Shown: in pieces, positions 9,374-17,601 of the stretch | Layout of the letters: each line of letters begins with the position of its first letter | Numbering within the stretch: position 1 is the first letter of the stretch | NCBI RefSeq assembly: GCF_900184815.1 | Contig: NZ_FXXQ01000001.1 | Coordinates: forward strand, 530,631-594,630 | Direction of reading: 5' to 3' | Length of the DNA stretch: 64,000 nt | Source of the DNA: Boseongicola aestuarii | Lineage (GTDB): Bacteria; Pseudomonadota; Alphaproteobacteria; Rhodobacterales; Rhodobacteraceae | Notes under the pieces: model-generated | What the model was told of the DNA's origin: nothing | Seen by the model: the letters and a program-made list of their open reading frames with translations, nothing else | The model's database searches: none | Program-made: the position numbers and the translations under genes

Positions 9374-9400
9374 CAGAGGGCCCAAAGCAAGGGCCCCCTG
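9374..9400 (-). terminator. hairpin between dctP and dctQ (first TRAP operon)
   Basis: Arms CAGAGGGCCC (9374-9383) and GGGCCCCCTG (9391-9400) pair with one mismatch across a 7-base loop, 17 bases after the dctP stop. There is no strong T run on the minus strand. Such a hairpin would partly stop transcription or protect the dctP 3' end, giving more binding protein than permease. Confidence 0.6.
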
Positions 9401-9417
9401 AGAATTGGTATGAGCGA

Positions 9418-10503
9418 TCAACCCAGTACGCGATCGCGCTGAGCGGCGTAGGTGTTGATCGAACGGTTGATCCAGCCGGAAGAAGACGCCATCGACGTAC
9501 GCATGCTGTCGTAAATCTTCTTAAACAGCTCGTCGCCCATGTTCTCGTCGAGAACTTCCTGCGCTGCTGCGCCCATCGCATCCCAAACGCTATCAGGGAA
9601 TTCACGGACCGTAACACCGCCAGACTGAAGACGCTGCAAAGCTGCACCGTTGTTGGCGAGGAACTGTGTGAGGTTCCAGCTGTGCGCTTCGGCTGCTGCG
9701 ACTTCAATGACCTTCTGGTGAGCAGGTGACAGGCTCTCAAAAACGTCACGGTTCGTCGCAAGGGTCAAGCCTGCGGATGGCTCGTGGAAACCAGCAGTGT
9801 AGTAGATTTTTGTGATCTCTTGGAAGCCAGCTTTCTCATCTGCCCAAGGACCAATCCACTCGGTTCCGTCGATCGCGCCAGAGGCAAGTGCTTGATACAC
9901 TTCAGCCCCAGGAAGGTTCTGAACAGAAGCGCCCATTTTTCCAAGAGCTGCGCCGCCCAGACCGGGCATGCGGAACTTCAGACCTTGGAAGTCCTCTGGA
10001 CCGGTGATTTCGTTGGAAAACCAACCGCCCGCTTGTGCACCAGTGTCGCCTGCGAGGAACGACTTCAGGCCGAATATCTGACCGAGCTCGTCATGAAGCT
10101 CTTTACCGCCGTCCTGATAGTACCAGTTGAATTGCTCCTGCGAAGTCATGCCGAATGGCACCGCCGTGAAGAATGCATAGCCTGGATGCTGGTTGACGAA
10201 GTAGTAGTCCGCGCCGTGGTACATGTCGGCCTGACCAGAGGTCACGGCATCAAAGACCTCGAAAGCGCCAACAAGTTCGCCGGCGGCCTTTAGGTCGATG
10301 GTCAAATCGCCATCGGTCATTGAAGTGATCGAGTCAGCTGCACGCTGTGCGGCATCATGCACGCCAGCAAGGCCGCGGCCCCACGTGGTGACGAGCGTCA
10401 GAGTGCGCTTTCCCTGTGCATATGCCGGAGCGGCAAGAGCTGTTGTTGCGACAGCGGCAGTGCCGCCGAGTGCCGTGTTCTTAAGAAATGAACGACGATC
10501 CAT
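9418..10503 (-). CDS. dctP: TRAP substrate-binding protein, 2-oxoacid (TakP-like) type
   Basis: Periplasmic solute-binding subunit, 361 residues. It has a twin-arginine leader (MDRRSFLKNTALGG, then a hydrophobic run to APAYAQ). ATG 10503 is chosen because the longer frame (ATG at 10521) begins inside the GGGAGGA ribosome site. The body reads like the TakP branch: AAGELVGAFEVFDAVTSG, AVPFGM, GWFSNEI, LKFRMPGLGGAALGKMGA, IDGTEWIGPW and AGFHEP. TakP of Rhodobacter sphaeroides binds pyruvate and other 2-oxoacids, so a 2-oxoacid substrate is likely but unproven. A divergent two-component system follows across 220 bases and may sense the same substrate. Confidence 0.92.
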   Translation of the reverse strand: MDRRSFLKNTALGGTAAVATTALAAPAYAQGKRTLTLVTTWGRGLAGVHDAAQRAADSITSMTDGDLTIDLKAAGELVGAFEVFDAVTSGQADMYHGADYYFVNQHPGYAFFTAVPFGMTSQEQFNWYYQDGGKELHDELGQIFGLKSFLAGDTGAQAGGWFSNEITGPEDFQGLKFRMPGLGGAALGKMGASVQNLPGAEVYQALASGAIDGTEWIGPWADEKAGFQEITKIYYTAGFHEPSAGLTLATNRDVFESLSPAHQKVIEVAAAEAHSWNLTQFLANNGAALQRLQSGGVTVREFPDSVWDAMGAAAQEVLDENMGDELFKKIYDSMRTSMASSSGWINRSINTYAAQRDRVLG

Positions 10504-10723
10504 GTGGTTATTTCCTCCCATGTGAAACAGTCCACCCCCAGGGGCAGACGGATCGTTGCAAGTGTCGGCGAACCTAGCGGGGGCTTTAAGAAAGTAAAAT
10601 ACCCAGTTCCGGTGATTTTTAATTCAAGTTGCTAGTTTTTAGGTCGGATTGGGAACGAGCTTAACAGCAATATAGCTTGTCGATCGCCAACTAAGCTGCG
10701 ATTCGTAGCGGTGGGAGGAGCCT
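10504..10723. promoter_or_regulatory. divergent control region dctP / histidine kinase
   Basis: A 220-base gap with promoters facing both ways. The part at 10586-10640 is AT-rich and includes the run ATTTTTAATTCAAGTT. I see no clear palindrome that could be named as the response-regulator site. Confidence 0.4.
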
Positions 10724-12139
10724 ATGCCGGATCAGTTCCGCATCAACGACAATCACCTGACACGTCGGTATCGCCGGAAGTTCTTCCTTATCGCGGCGTT
10801 GCCTTTGCTGCTGGCGATGGGGGCCATCGCCGTTCTTGTCACCCTGCAATCGCGTGCGCTGGCTGAGCGCGAGATCGCTTCATTGGAAGTGCAATTGCTG
10901 GAAGCCAAGAAAGAAGAGCTGCGCAATTACATCTCGATTGCGCGCACCGCGATTGGCGCGACCTACGGCAACGCCCTGCCCGAGGATGAAGACGCACAAC
11001 GTCAGGTCATGCAGACCCTTGCCGCGATGATCTATGGTCAGGACGGCTATTTCTTTGTCTTTGACTATGACGGAAAGAACCTTGTGGCACCCCGGCAAAC
11101 CCAGTTGATCAACGAGAACTGGCTGGGCCTCGAAGACGCAAACGGCGTGCCGATCACGTCCGAGTTCATTCGCGTTGCACGCTCTGGTGGCGGCTATCAT
11201 TCGCATTTGTGGTTCAAGCCGACAACCGGTGAACAGGCCGAGATGGCCACCTATGTGATCGGGTTGCAGGATTGGCGATGGGTGTTGGGGACCGGCATCT
11301 TCATCGACGACATTCGCGAAACCGTGGCCGCCGCGCGGGCGGGCGTCGAAGGGCGGATTGAGCGGACATTCATCTATATCGGGCTGATTACGGCATCGGG
11401 GTTGCTGTTGGTATTTGTCGCCGGCCTTTGGATCAACATCCGCGAGCGATCACTTGCGGATGCGCAACTGAAGCAACTCACGCAGCGCATCATCGACACG
11501 CAGGAAGAAGAACGCGGGCGGGTGGCGCGCGAACTGCACGACGGGATCAGTCAGATACTTATCAGTGCGCGCTATGCCTTTGATCTGGCGCAGAGAAGAC
11601 TGACACTTGGCGATACGCGCGCTTCGGAAAGCCTCGCCAAAGGAATGGCGAACCTGACCACGGCCATTCAGGAGGTGCGACGGATCAGCCGTGACCTGCG
11701 GCCTGGCACGCTGGATGACCTAGGACTTGGACCCGCACTGAAGGCCTTGACGGACGAATTCACCGACCGGACCGGGATCAGGACCGAGCTTGAGACCGTG
11801 GTGTTCCGCAACCGGCTTGATGACGAGGCCAAGACCGCCCTGTTCCGGGTGGCTCAGGAGGCGTTGACCAACATCGAGCGGCACGCAAGAGCCAGCGAAG
11901 TGAAGGTGCGCATCTTTGGACACAAGAAAGGCGCGACGCTGCGGGTACAGGACGACGGGGCGGGCTTTCAGCCCGACACCGCACGCGGCGGGCTGGGCTT
12001 GCGGAATATGGAAGAACGCGTGGCGCAACTGGATGGCGCATTTCGGGTTCTGTCGTCGCCAAAGGGCACCATTATCGAAGCAGAGGTACCTCTCAGTCAC
12101 CTGTTGAGACCCGACTCGGCCTTGAAGGAAAGCGCATGA
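10724..12139 (+). CDS. Cache-domain sensor histidine kinase (NarL-type partner)
   Basis: Membrane sensor kinase, 471 residues. Helix near 20-42; periplasmic single Cache (sCache_2-like) domain to about residue 205, with GQDGYFFVFDYDGKNLVAPR and WRWVLGTGIFIDDI as the classic small-molecule-sensing pattern; second helix near 222-243; a HisKA_3 dimerisation domain with the phosphorylated His in EERGRVARELHDGISQ (about residue 270); and a HATPase_c domain with ALTNIERHARA (N box), DDGAGF and GGLGLRNMEER. Such Cache kinases next to TRAP genes usually sense the carried organic acid. The stop overlaps the regulator start (ATGA at 12136-12139). Confidence 0.93.
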   Translation: MPDQFRINDNHLTRRYRRKFFLIAALPLLLAMGAIAVLVTLQSRALAEREIASLEVQLLEAKKEELRNYISIARTAIGATYGNALPEDEDAQRQVMQTLAAMIYGQDGYFFVFDYDGKNLVAPRQTQLINENWLGLEDANGVPITSEFIRVARSGGGYHSHLWFKPTTGEQAEMATYVIGLQDWRWVLGTGIFIDDIRETVAAARAGVEGRIERTFIYIGLITASGLLLVFVAGLWINIRERSLADAQLKQLTQRIIDTQEEERGRVARELHDGISQILISARYAFDLAQRRLTLGDTRASESLAKGMANLTTAIQEVRRISRDLRPGTLDDLGLGPALKALTDEFTDRTGIRTELETVVFRNRLDDEAKTALFRVAQEALTNIERHARASEVKVRIFGHKKGATLRVQDDGAGFQPDTARGGLGLRNMEERVAQLDGAFRVLSSPKGTIIEAEVPLSHLLRPDSALKESA

Positions 12140-12777
12140 GTAAACCCATTCGCGTGATGATCGTCGACGATCATGCCATGGTGGCCGAAGGGATCGAGGC
12201 GATCCTTGAAACCTATGACGACATCGAAGTAGTCGCCACACTGTCCAACGGGCGCGAGGCTGTCGAACAGGCCGAAGCTCTGCGCCCCGATGTGGTCTTG
12301 CTGGACCTGAACATGCCGGGTGTGACCGGATTGGCGGCAACCGAAATGATTCTTGAGCGGCGCTCCGAGACGCTGATCGTCATCCTGAGTATGCATGACA
12401 GTCCGGAGTATATCGCGACGGCGATGAACCATGGGGCAAAGGGGTATATCCTCAAGGACGTGCCAACCGACGAGATCAAGACCGCCATTGACCGGGTCAT
12501 GGCGGGCGGCACATATATGTGCACCGGCACGCGATCGTCCCTGAGCCCGCGTATCTCGGACGGTCGCGAGCCGCTGACGTCTCGCGAACAGACGGTGCTG
12601 CTACAACTGGCGCAGGGCAAGTCGAACCGCGAGGTGGCCGAAGTGCTGGATATTTCGATCCATACGGTCGAAACGCACCGCAAGAACATCAAGCGGAAGC
12701 TGGGGATCAGCTCAACCGCTGGCCTGACACGTTATGCGATGGAGCACGGCGTCTTGCAGGGCACAGGTCAGCTTTAG
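12136..12777 (+). CDS. NarL/FixJ-family response regulator
   Basis: A 213-residue regulator: receiver domain with acidic pocket VDDH (residues 10-13), phosphorylated aspartate D57 in VVLLDLNMPG and the conserved KGYILKD lysine near residue 106; then a LuxR-type helix-turn-helix (LTSREQTVLLQLAQGKSNRE, then SIHTVETHRKNIKRKLG). It is translationally coupled to the kinase by the ATGA overlap and should drive the divergent TRAP operon. The 3' end overlaps the convergent YihY gene by 4 bases. Confidence 0.94.
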   Translation: MSKPIRVMIVDDHAMVAEGIEAILETYDDIEVVATLSNGREAVEQAEALRPDVVLLDLNMPGVTGLAATEMILERRSETLIVILSMHDSPEYIATAMNHGAKGYILKDVPTDEIKTAIDRVMAGGTYMCTGTRSSLSPRISDGREPLTSREQTVLLQLAQGKSNREVAEVLDISIHTVETHRKNIKRKLGISSTAGLTRYAMEHGVLQGTGQL

Positions 12778-13667
12778 AGGCCGATTTCGGCGTTAACCTC
12801 GGCGTCCAGCAGGGCTCCGAGGAGGATGATGAACGCCGAAAGCCAGAGCCATGTCAGCAGGATGATGACGCCGCCGAGGCTGCCGAAGGTCTGATTGTAA
12901 TTGCCGAAATTCGCGACATAGATCGAAAATCCGATGGTGCCGAGATACCAGAGCGCGCTTGAGATCATCGTGCCCGGCGTCAGCCATTTCCATCGAGCGG
13001 CGCCGTGCGATGGCCCCCAGCGATAGAGAATGGACATGCCCGCGATGACCACGGCGGCGACCAGAATCCAGCGCGCGGCAGCGAGCGTTTGTTCGGTGCC
13101 GACATCCAGCGGAACGAAGGCAAGTGCGGTCGGCAAGCCAATCAGCAACAGCGCGAGGATCAAAACGCCGAACAGGAGCGTGGCCGTCAGCAGAATAACG
13201 GTGCTCCAGAAGGCGACAATGCCCCTGCTCTCTTGTTCTTTGAACGCGATGTTGAGGCCGTGGATAAGGCTGGTCGTGGCGCGAGTGGACAGATAGATCG
13301 CGAAGCCCACACCGAGGGCAAGTGCCAGTGACAGACCCTCGTCGGACGAACTGGCGACCGTGTTGGCCTGATTGATCAAGATCAGCGCGGCCTCCTCGGG
13401 CAGATACTGCGTGAAGAACTGAAGCTGACCGACAACCGCGTCGGCTTCGGTGAACAGTCCCGCAAGGGCCGTTAGGGCAGCAATCGCTGGGAAAACCGCC
13501 AAAAGGGCGTAGAATGCGACGCCGGCGGCGATCACACCAAGTTGGTCGGGGCCCATGCGGCGCAGTACGCGCCACAGAATAAAGCCCCATTGTTTCAATG
13601 AGATACCTCTGAGCAGCGGGCGGGCCTGCGTCGGTTTGGGTGTGGTTTCTTCCATGCGTGCGACCAT
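12774..13667 (-). CDS. YihY/virulence factor BrkB family membrane protein
   Basis: A 297-residue inner-membrane protein with about six hydrophobic segments. Family marks: VLRRMGPDQLGVIAAGVAFYALLAVFPA at the N-terminus, a YLPEEAALILI segment, TTSLIHGLNIAFKEQE, and the C-terminal GGVIILLTWLWLSAFIILLGALLDAEVN. Once called ribonuclease BN, this family is now regarded as a membrane protein of unclear transport role. Two possible starts (Met1 and Met5, 12 bases apart) exist. It ends tail to tail with the response regulator. Confidence 0.9.
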   Translation of the reverse strand: MVARMEETTPKPTQARPLLRGISLKQWGFILWRVLRRMGPDQLGVIAAGVAFYALLAVFPAIAALTALAGLFTEADAVVGQLQFFTQYLPEEAALILINQANTVASSSDEGLSLALALGVGFAIYLSTRATTSLIHGLNIAFKEQESRGIVAFWSTVILLTATLLFGVLILALLLIGLPTALAFVPLDVGTEQTLAAARWILVAAVVIAGMSILYRWGPSHGAARWKWLTPGTMISSALWYLGTIGFSIYVANFGNYNQTFGSLGGVIILLTWLWLSAFIILLGALLDAEVNAEIGL

Positions 13668-13829
13668 AGCTCAAGTCGGGCTGGCGAAAAGGGCGATCGC
13701 TTCGAAGCGACAAAAATCCGCGAAAAGTTTCACAAAAGCCCCCTCAAACGCAAGAAATGCAAATTTCACGGTTGACGCCCCTCAGCCTGCTGCCTAGGGT
13801 CCGGCACACTGACATTAGGAGATAGGGCA

Positions 13830-13877
13830 ATGGCCCCGATTGTAGTCCTCGTGGGAAAATGGCGCATGGGCCGGTAA
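13830..13877 (+). CDS. ilv leader peptide (attenuator peptide)
   Basis: A 15-codon open frame, MAPIVVLVGKWRMGR, with ribosome site AGGAG at 13817-13821, 8 bases before its ATG. It contains Ile-Val-Val-Leu-Val in a row, the residues whose supply ilvBN controls. It is followed directly by the antiterminator/terminator pair, so its translation should control ilvB read-through. Too short for standard gene calling. Confidence 0.85.
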   Translation: MAPIVVLVGKWRMGR

Positions 13878-13906
13878 CGGACATCCTGAACGGTACCCCA
13901 TGCGCC
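13861..13906 (+). promoter_or_regulatory. ilvB antiterminator hairpin
   Basis: Perfect 10-bp inverted repeat GGCGCATGGG (13861-13870) and CCCATGCGCC (13897-13906). The left arm lies inside the leader peptide codons WRMG; the right arm shares GCC (13904-13906) with the terminator stem, so the two structures exclude one another. Ribosome position on the leader peptide would decide which forms. Confidence 0.75.
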
Positions 13907-13929
13907 TCCGAAAATCGGGGGCTTTTTTT
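13904..13929 (+). terminator. ilvB attenuator terminator
   Basis: Stem GCCTCCGA (13904-13911) / TCGGGGGC (13915-13922), loop AAA, one T-G wobble, followed by seven T (13923-13929). It lies 26 bases upstream of the ilvB start and should abort transcription when branched-chain amino acids are plentiful. Confidence 0.88.
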
Positions 13930-13955
13930 ATGCGCGACGTATGGAGATTGGCGCG

Positions 13956-15716
13956 ATGAGCAAGACGCAGATGACTGGTGCGAAAATGGTAGTGCAGGCC
14001 CTGAAAGATCAGGGTGTCGAGGTGATCTTTGGCTATCCCGGCGGCGCGGTGCTTCCGATTTACGACGAGATTTTCCAGCAAAACCAGATCCGCCACGTGC
14101 TTGTGCGCCACGAGCAAGGTGCGGTTCACGCCGCCGAGGGGTATGCGCGGTCAACCGGCAAGCCCGGCGTTGCCTTGGTCACGTCCGGCCCCGGTGCCAC
14201 AAACGCGGTGACCGGTCTGACGGACGCGTTAATGGATTCGATCCCGATCGTTGTTCTGACCGGACAAGTTCCAACCTTCATGATCGGCAACGACGCCTTT
14301 CAGGAGGCCGACACCGTCGGGATCACGCGGCCCTGCACCAAGCACAACTGGCTGGTGAAAGAGACTGATGAATTGTCCAACACCATCCATCAGGCCTTTC
14401 ACGTCGCAACAAAGGGCCGCCCCGGCCCCGTTCTGGTCGACATCCCGAAGGACGTGCAATTCGCCAGCGGCAAGTACACGGCTCCAAAGGCCGCGAGGGT
14501 GTCGCATTACCAGCCGCCGGTGAAAGGCGACATCGAGACGATCACCGCACTGGTCGAGGCGATGGAAACCGCCAAACGTCCGCTGTTTTACACTGGCGGC
14601 GGCGTTATCAATTCCGGGCCGGCTGCCAGCACTCTGCTGCGTGAACTGGTCGAGGCGACAGGATTTCCGATCACGTCGACCCTGATGGGTCTGGGCGCAT
14701 ACCCCGCGAATGGTGAAAAATGGCTGGGCATGCTGGGCATGCATGGTTTGTACGAGGCCAACCTTGCGATGCACGACTGCGATCTGATGATCAACATCGG
14801 CGCGCGGTTCGATGACCGGATCACCGGCCGGGTTCAGGATTTTTCACCGGGATCAGTGAAAGCGCATGTGGATATTGACCCGTCTTCGATAAACAAGGTG
14901 ATCCGCGTCGAATTGCCGATCATCGGTGACGTGGGTCATGTTCTCGAAGATATGTTAAGAATTTGGAAATCGCGCGGTCGAAAGACAAACGGCGAGGCGG
15001 TCAAGAAGTGGTGGGCGCAAATCGAGAAATGGCGCAAGGTGGATTGCCTGGCGTTCAAGCAGGAAGGCAATGTGATCAAGCCGCAGTATGCGTTGTCGCG
15101 ACTGGAGGCTTTGACCAAGGATCATCCGTCTCGTTATATTTGCACCGAGGTCGGCCAGCACCAGATGTGGGCCGCACAGTACCTCGGATTCAACGAACCA
15201 AACCGCTGGATGACCTCTGGCGGGCTTGGCACGATGGGTTATGGGTTCCCGGCGTCGGTGGGCGTACAGATGGCGCATCCGGATGCCTTGGTAATCAACG
15301 TTGCGGGTGAGGCCTCATGGTTGATGAACATGCAGGAGATGGGCACGGCTGTGCAGTATCGTCTGCCGGTAAAGCAGTTCATTCTAAACAATGAGCGCCT
15401 TGGTATGGTGCGCCAGTGGCAGGAACTGCTGCATGGTGAGCGGTATTCGGAAAGCTGGTCATCCGCCCTGCCCGATTTCGTGAAGCTGGCGGAAGCCTTT
15501 GGAGCGAAAGGCATTTTGTGTTCGGATCCGGCGGACTTGGATGACGCGATCATGGAGATGCTGAACCACGACGGGCCGGTGATCTTTGACTGTCTGGTGA
15601 CCAAGCACGAGAATTGCTACCCGATGATTCCGTCGGGTGAACCGCATAACAAGATGCTTCTGGGTGAGGTTTCGACCAAGGATGCGATTGGCGCCAAGGG
15701 GGCTGTGATGGTTTGA
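13956..15716 (+). CDS. ilvB: acetolactate synthase, large catalytic subunit
   Basis: Thiamine-diphosphate enzyme joining two pyruvates, or pyruvate and 2-oxobutyrate, in the first common step of valine, leucine and isoleucine synthesis. 586 residues, full length. Start ATG 13956 with GGAG 9 bases upstream; an in-frame ATG at 13941 has none. Visible: FGYPGGAVLPIYD with the following RHEQGAVHAAEGYAR, whose glutamate activates ThDP; SGPGATN; FAD-binding middle domain; and the C-terminal ThDP motif GLGTMGYGFPASVG...GEASWLMNMQEMGTA, in which the usual GDGS reads GEAS. That last point is noted separately. It is followed by ilvN after 59 bases. Confidence 0.95.
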   Translation: MSKTQMTGAKMVVQALKDQGVEVIFGYPGGAVLPIYDEIFQQNQIRHVLVRHEQGAVHAAEGYARSTGKPGVALVTSGPGATNAVTGLTDALMDSIPIVVLTGQVPTFMIGNDAFQEADTVGITRPCTKHNWLVKETDELSNTIHQAFHVATKGRPGPVLVDIPKDVQFASGKYTAPKAARVSHYQPPVKGDIETITALVEAMETAKRPLFYTGGGVINSGPAASTLLRELVEATGFPITSTLMGLGAYPANGEKWLGMLGMHGLYEANLAMHDCDLMINIGARFDDRITGRVQDFSPGSVKAHVDIDPSSINKVIRVELPIIGDVGHVLEDMLRIWKSRGRKTNGEAVKKWWAQIEKWRKVDCLAFKQEGNVIKPQYALSRLEALTKDHPSRYICTEVGQHQMWAAQYLGFNEPNRWMTSGGLGTMGYGFPASVGVQMAHPDALVINVAGEASWLMNMQEMGTAVQYRLPVKQFILNNERLGMVRQWQELLHGERYSESWSSALPDFVKLAEAFGAKGILCSDPADLDDAIMEMLNHDGPVIFDCLVTKHENCYPMIPSGEPHNKMLLGEVSTKDAIGAKGAVMV

Positions 15717-15775
15717 GGGGCGCTGCCCCTCGCTTCGCTCACCCCGTGGTATTTGGAAAAGGATGAAGTTGGATC

Positions 15776-16345
15776 ATGTCTCCACTCAAGATCAAAAAAG
15801 GTGCATCGAGCCATTCGGCTTACGACCTTCGTGACCCCCATGCAGAAGCGATTGAACGGCATACTCTGGCTGTTGTCGTCGATAACGAAGCGGGTGTTCT
15901 GGCGCGTGTCATCGGGCTGTTTTCGGGGCGCGGGTACAACATTGAAAGCCTGACCGTTGCTGAAACGGATCATACCGGTCATGTGAGCCGTATCACGATT
16001 GTGACGTCGGGAACTCCATCCGTGATCGAGCAGATCAAGGCGCAACTGGGGCGGATCGTGCCAGTGCATGAGGTGCATGATCTGACTGTCGAGGGGCCGA
16101 GTGTCGAGCGGGAGCTTGGGTTGTTCAAGGTGGCGGGCACTGGCGACAAGCGGGTGGAAGCCCTGCGGTTGGCAGATATTTTCCGCGTGAATGTAGTCGA
16201 CTCGACACTTGAGAGTTTTGTCTTCGAGATCACCGGAACACCCGAAAAGATTGATGCTTTTGCCGAACTGATGCGCCCGTTGGGATTGCAGGAGGTTGCG
16301 CGGACCGGCGTTGCGGCCCTGTCACGAGGGGACGGCGCGCACTAG
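15776..16345 (+). CDS. ilvN: acetolactate synthase, small regulatory subunit
   Basis: 189-residue regulatory subunit that activates IlvB and gives feedback inhibition by valine. N-terminal ACT domain after a 28-residue polar leader: HTLAVVVDNEAGVLARVIGL, then FSGRGYNIESLTVAETD, typical of the IlvN/IlvH family; C-terminal domain with RELGLFKV and SFVFEITGTPEKIDAF. It is co-transcribed with ilvB and so lies under the leader attenuator. The gap between the two genes holds a short GC-rich stem-like stretch (GGCGCTGCCCC) that is common between genes of these bacteria. Confidence 0.95.
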   Translation: MSPLKIKKGASSHSAYDLRDPHAEAIERHTLAVVVDNEAGVLARVIGLFSGRGYNIESLTVAETDHTGHVSRITIVTSGTPSVIEQIKAQLGRIVPVHEVHDLTVEGPSVERELGLFKVAGTGDKRVEALRLADIFRVNVVDSTLESFVFEITGTPEKIDAFAELMRPLGLQEVARTGVAALSRGDGAH

Positions 16346-16442
16346 GCTTCGCGCCTTTTTTCACAGATCCTGTGCGCGCGCGGCAGTTTCCCTTTCGCGC
16401 GGTTGGATTATGTCTCGGGTTAACGTTCACAGGAGTTTTGCC

Positions 16443-17354
16443 ATGACTTTTCGTCCAGTTAAATCAACCTCGACCGCCCGGCCGACCATGGAGGGTGCGG
16501 GGGTTCATCTGCACCGTGTTTTCGGGTTTGGCGACCCAAGCGAGAGCGATCCGTTTCTGCTGCTGGATGATTTCAGAAATGACGATCCGGCCCTTTATCA
16601 CAAGGGGTTTCCATGGCATCCGCACCGCGGGATCGAGACGATCACCTATGTGTTGGAAGGTGAGGTCGAGCATGGCGATTCGCTTGGGAATCGCGGGCTG
16701 CTGGGGCGTGGGTCCGTGCAGTGGATGACGGCCGGTTCGGGGATTTTGCATCAGGAAATGCCAAAGGGCGATTTTTCGGGGCGGATGCATGGATTCCAGC
16801 TTTGGGCGAATTTGCCCGGTGCACACAAGATGACGGACCCGCGGTATCAGGATATCCAGGGGTCCGATGTGCCTGAGATCATTGACGATGACGGGACTCG
16901 CGTGAAGATCATCATCGGCAAGTTCTGGGGCAAGACAGGGCCGGTTGACGGGATCGCGGCGGAGCCCATGTTTGTCGATGTTTCGATCCCGCCGAACACG
17001 CGGAAGGTTCTGCCTGTCGACGCCTATTCGAACGCGTTTGCCTATGTGTTTGCTGGCTCGGCGAGCTTTAGGGACGCCTCGCAACCTATTGGTGTTCGTG
17101 TAGAAAAAGAGTTTCGAGGCGAGGAGTTGAACATCCGCGACATGTCCGGGAACCGGACGTTGGTGCGGTTCGATACTGGCGACGAAATTACCGTGACAAG
17201 CGGGAATGAGGGGGTCAGGTTTCTGCTGATTTCCGGGCGTCCTTTGCAGGAACCGGTGGCGTGGCACGGGCCGATCGTGATGAACACACAAGCCGAACTG
17301 ATGCAGGCGGTGAAAGAACTCAATAACGGTACGTTTATCAAATCACAGCACTAA
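16443..17354 (+). CDS. pirin family protein
   Basis: 303-residue two-cupin protein. Start ATG 16443, since AGGAG at 16431-16435 lies 7 bases before; the frame is open further upstream without a ribosome site. The N-terminal cupin has the pirin metal pattern HPHRGIETITYVLEGEVEHGDS with three His and a Glu that bind Fe, and the ITAGSGI-type line reads WMTAGSGILHQE; the C-terminal domain is weaker. Bacterial pirins may act as quercetinases or redox-sensing partners of metabolic enzymes; the role here is open. It has its own ribosome site and follows ilvN by 97 bases, so co-transcription is not certain. Confidence 0.92.
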   Translation: MTFRPVKSTSTARPTMEGAGVHLHRVFGFGDPSESDPFLLLDDFRNDDPALYHKGFPWHPHRGIETITYVLEGEVEHGDSLGNRGLLGRGSVQWMTAGSGILHQEMPKGDFSGRMHGFQLWANLPGAHKMTDPRYQDIQGSDVPEIIDDDGTRVKIIIGKFWGKTGPVDGIAAEPMFVDVSIPPNTRKVLPVDAYSNAFAYVFAGSASFRDASQPIGVRVEKEFRGEELNIRDMSGNRTLVRFDTGDEITVTSGNEGVRFLLISGRPLQEPVAWHGPIVMNTQAELMQAVKELNNGTFIKSQH

Positions 17355-17601
17355 CGCCTTGTAAGTCCCCGTTTTAGATTGCTTTAACGCGATGCGAGAA
17401 GCGTCGGTGCCACGTCGGTATCGCGTCGGTGCGACCGTTCGCCCGGGTGACGGTCTGTTAAGAATTGCGGGTGTTGGTGAGGATTTGGTGAACGGGGCGT
17501 GCGATTTTTTGCGCCCTCGTTCAGGTTTCCTAAACATTAGCTCTATACGCCCGTCCGCAACACGTCGGGATCGCGGCGGCAGGGGCGTGACTGGCGGCCT
17601 G
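17355..17601. other. intergenic gap with one imperfect hairpin
   Basis: Between two convergent genes. GAACG-GGGCG (17490-17499) can pair with CGCCC-T-CGTTC (17512-17522) with one bulged T, with a T run in the loop instead of after the stem; a terminator role is unproven. No gene seen. Confidence 0.5.
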
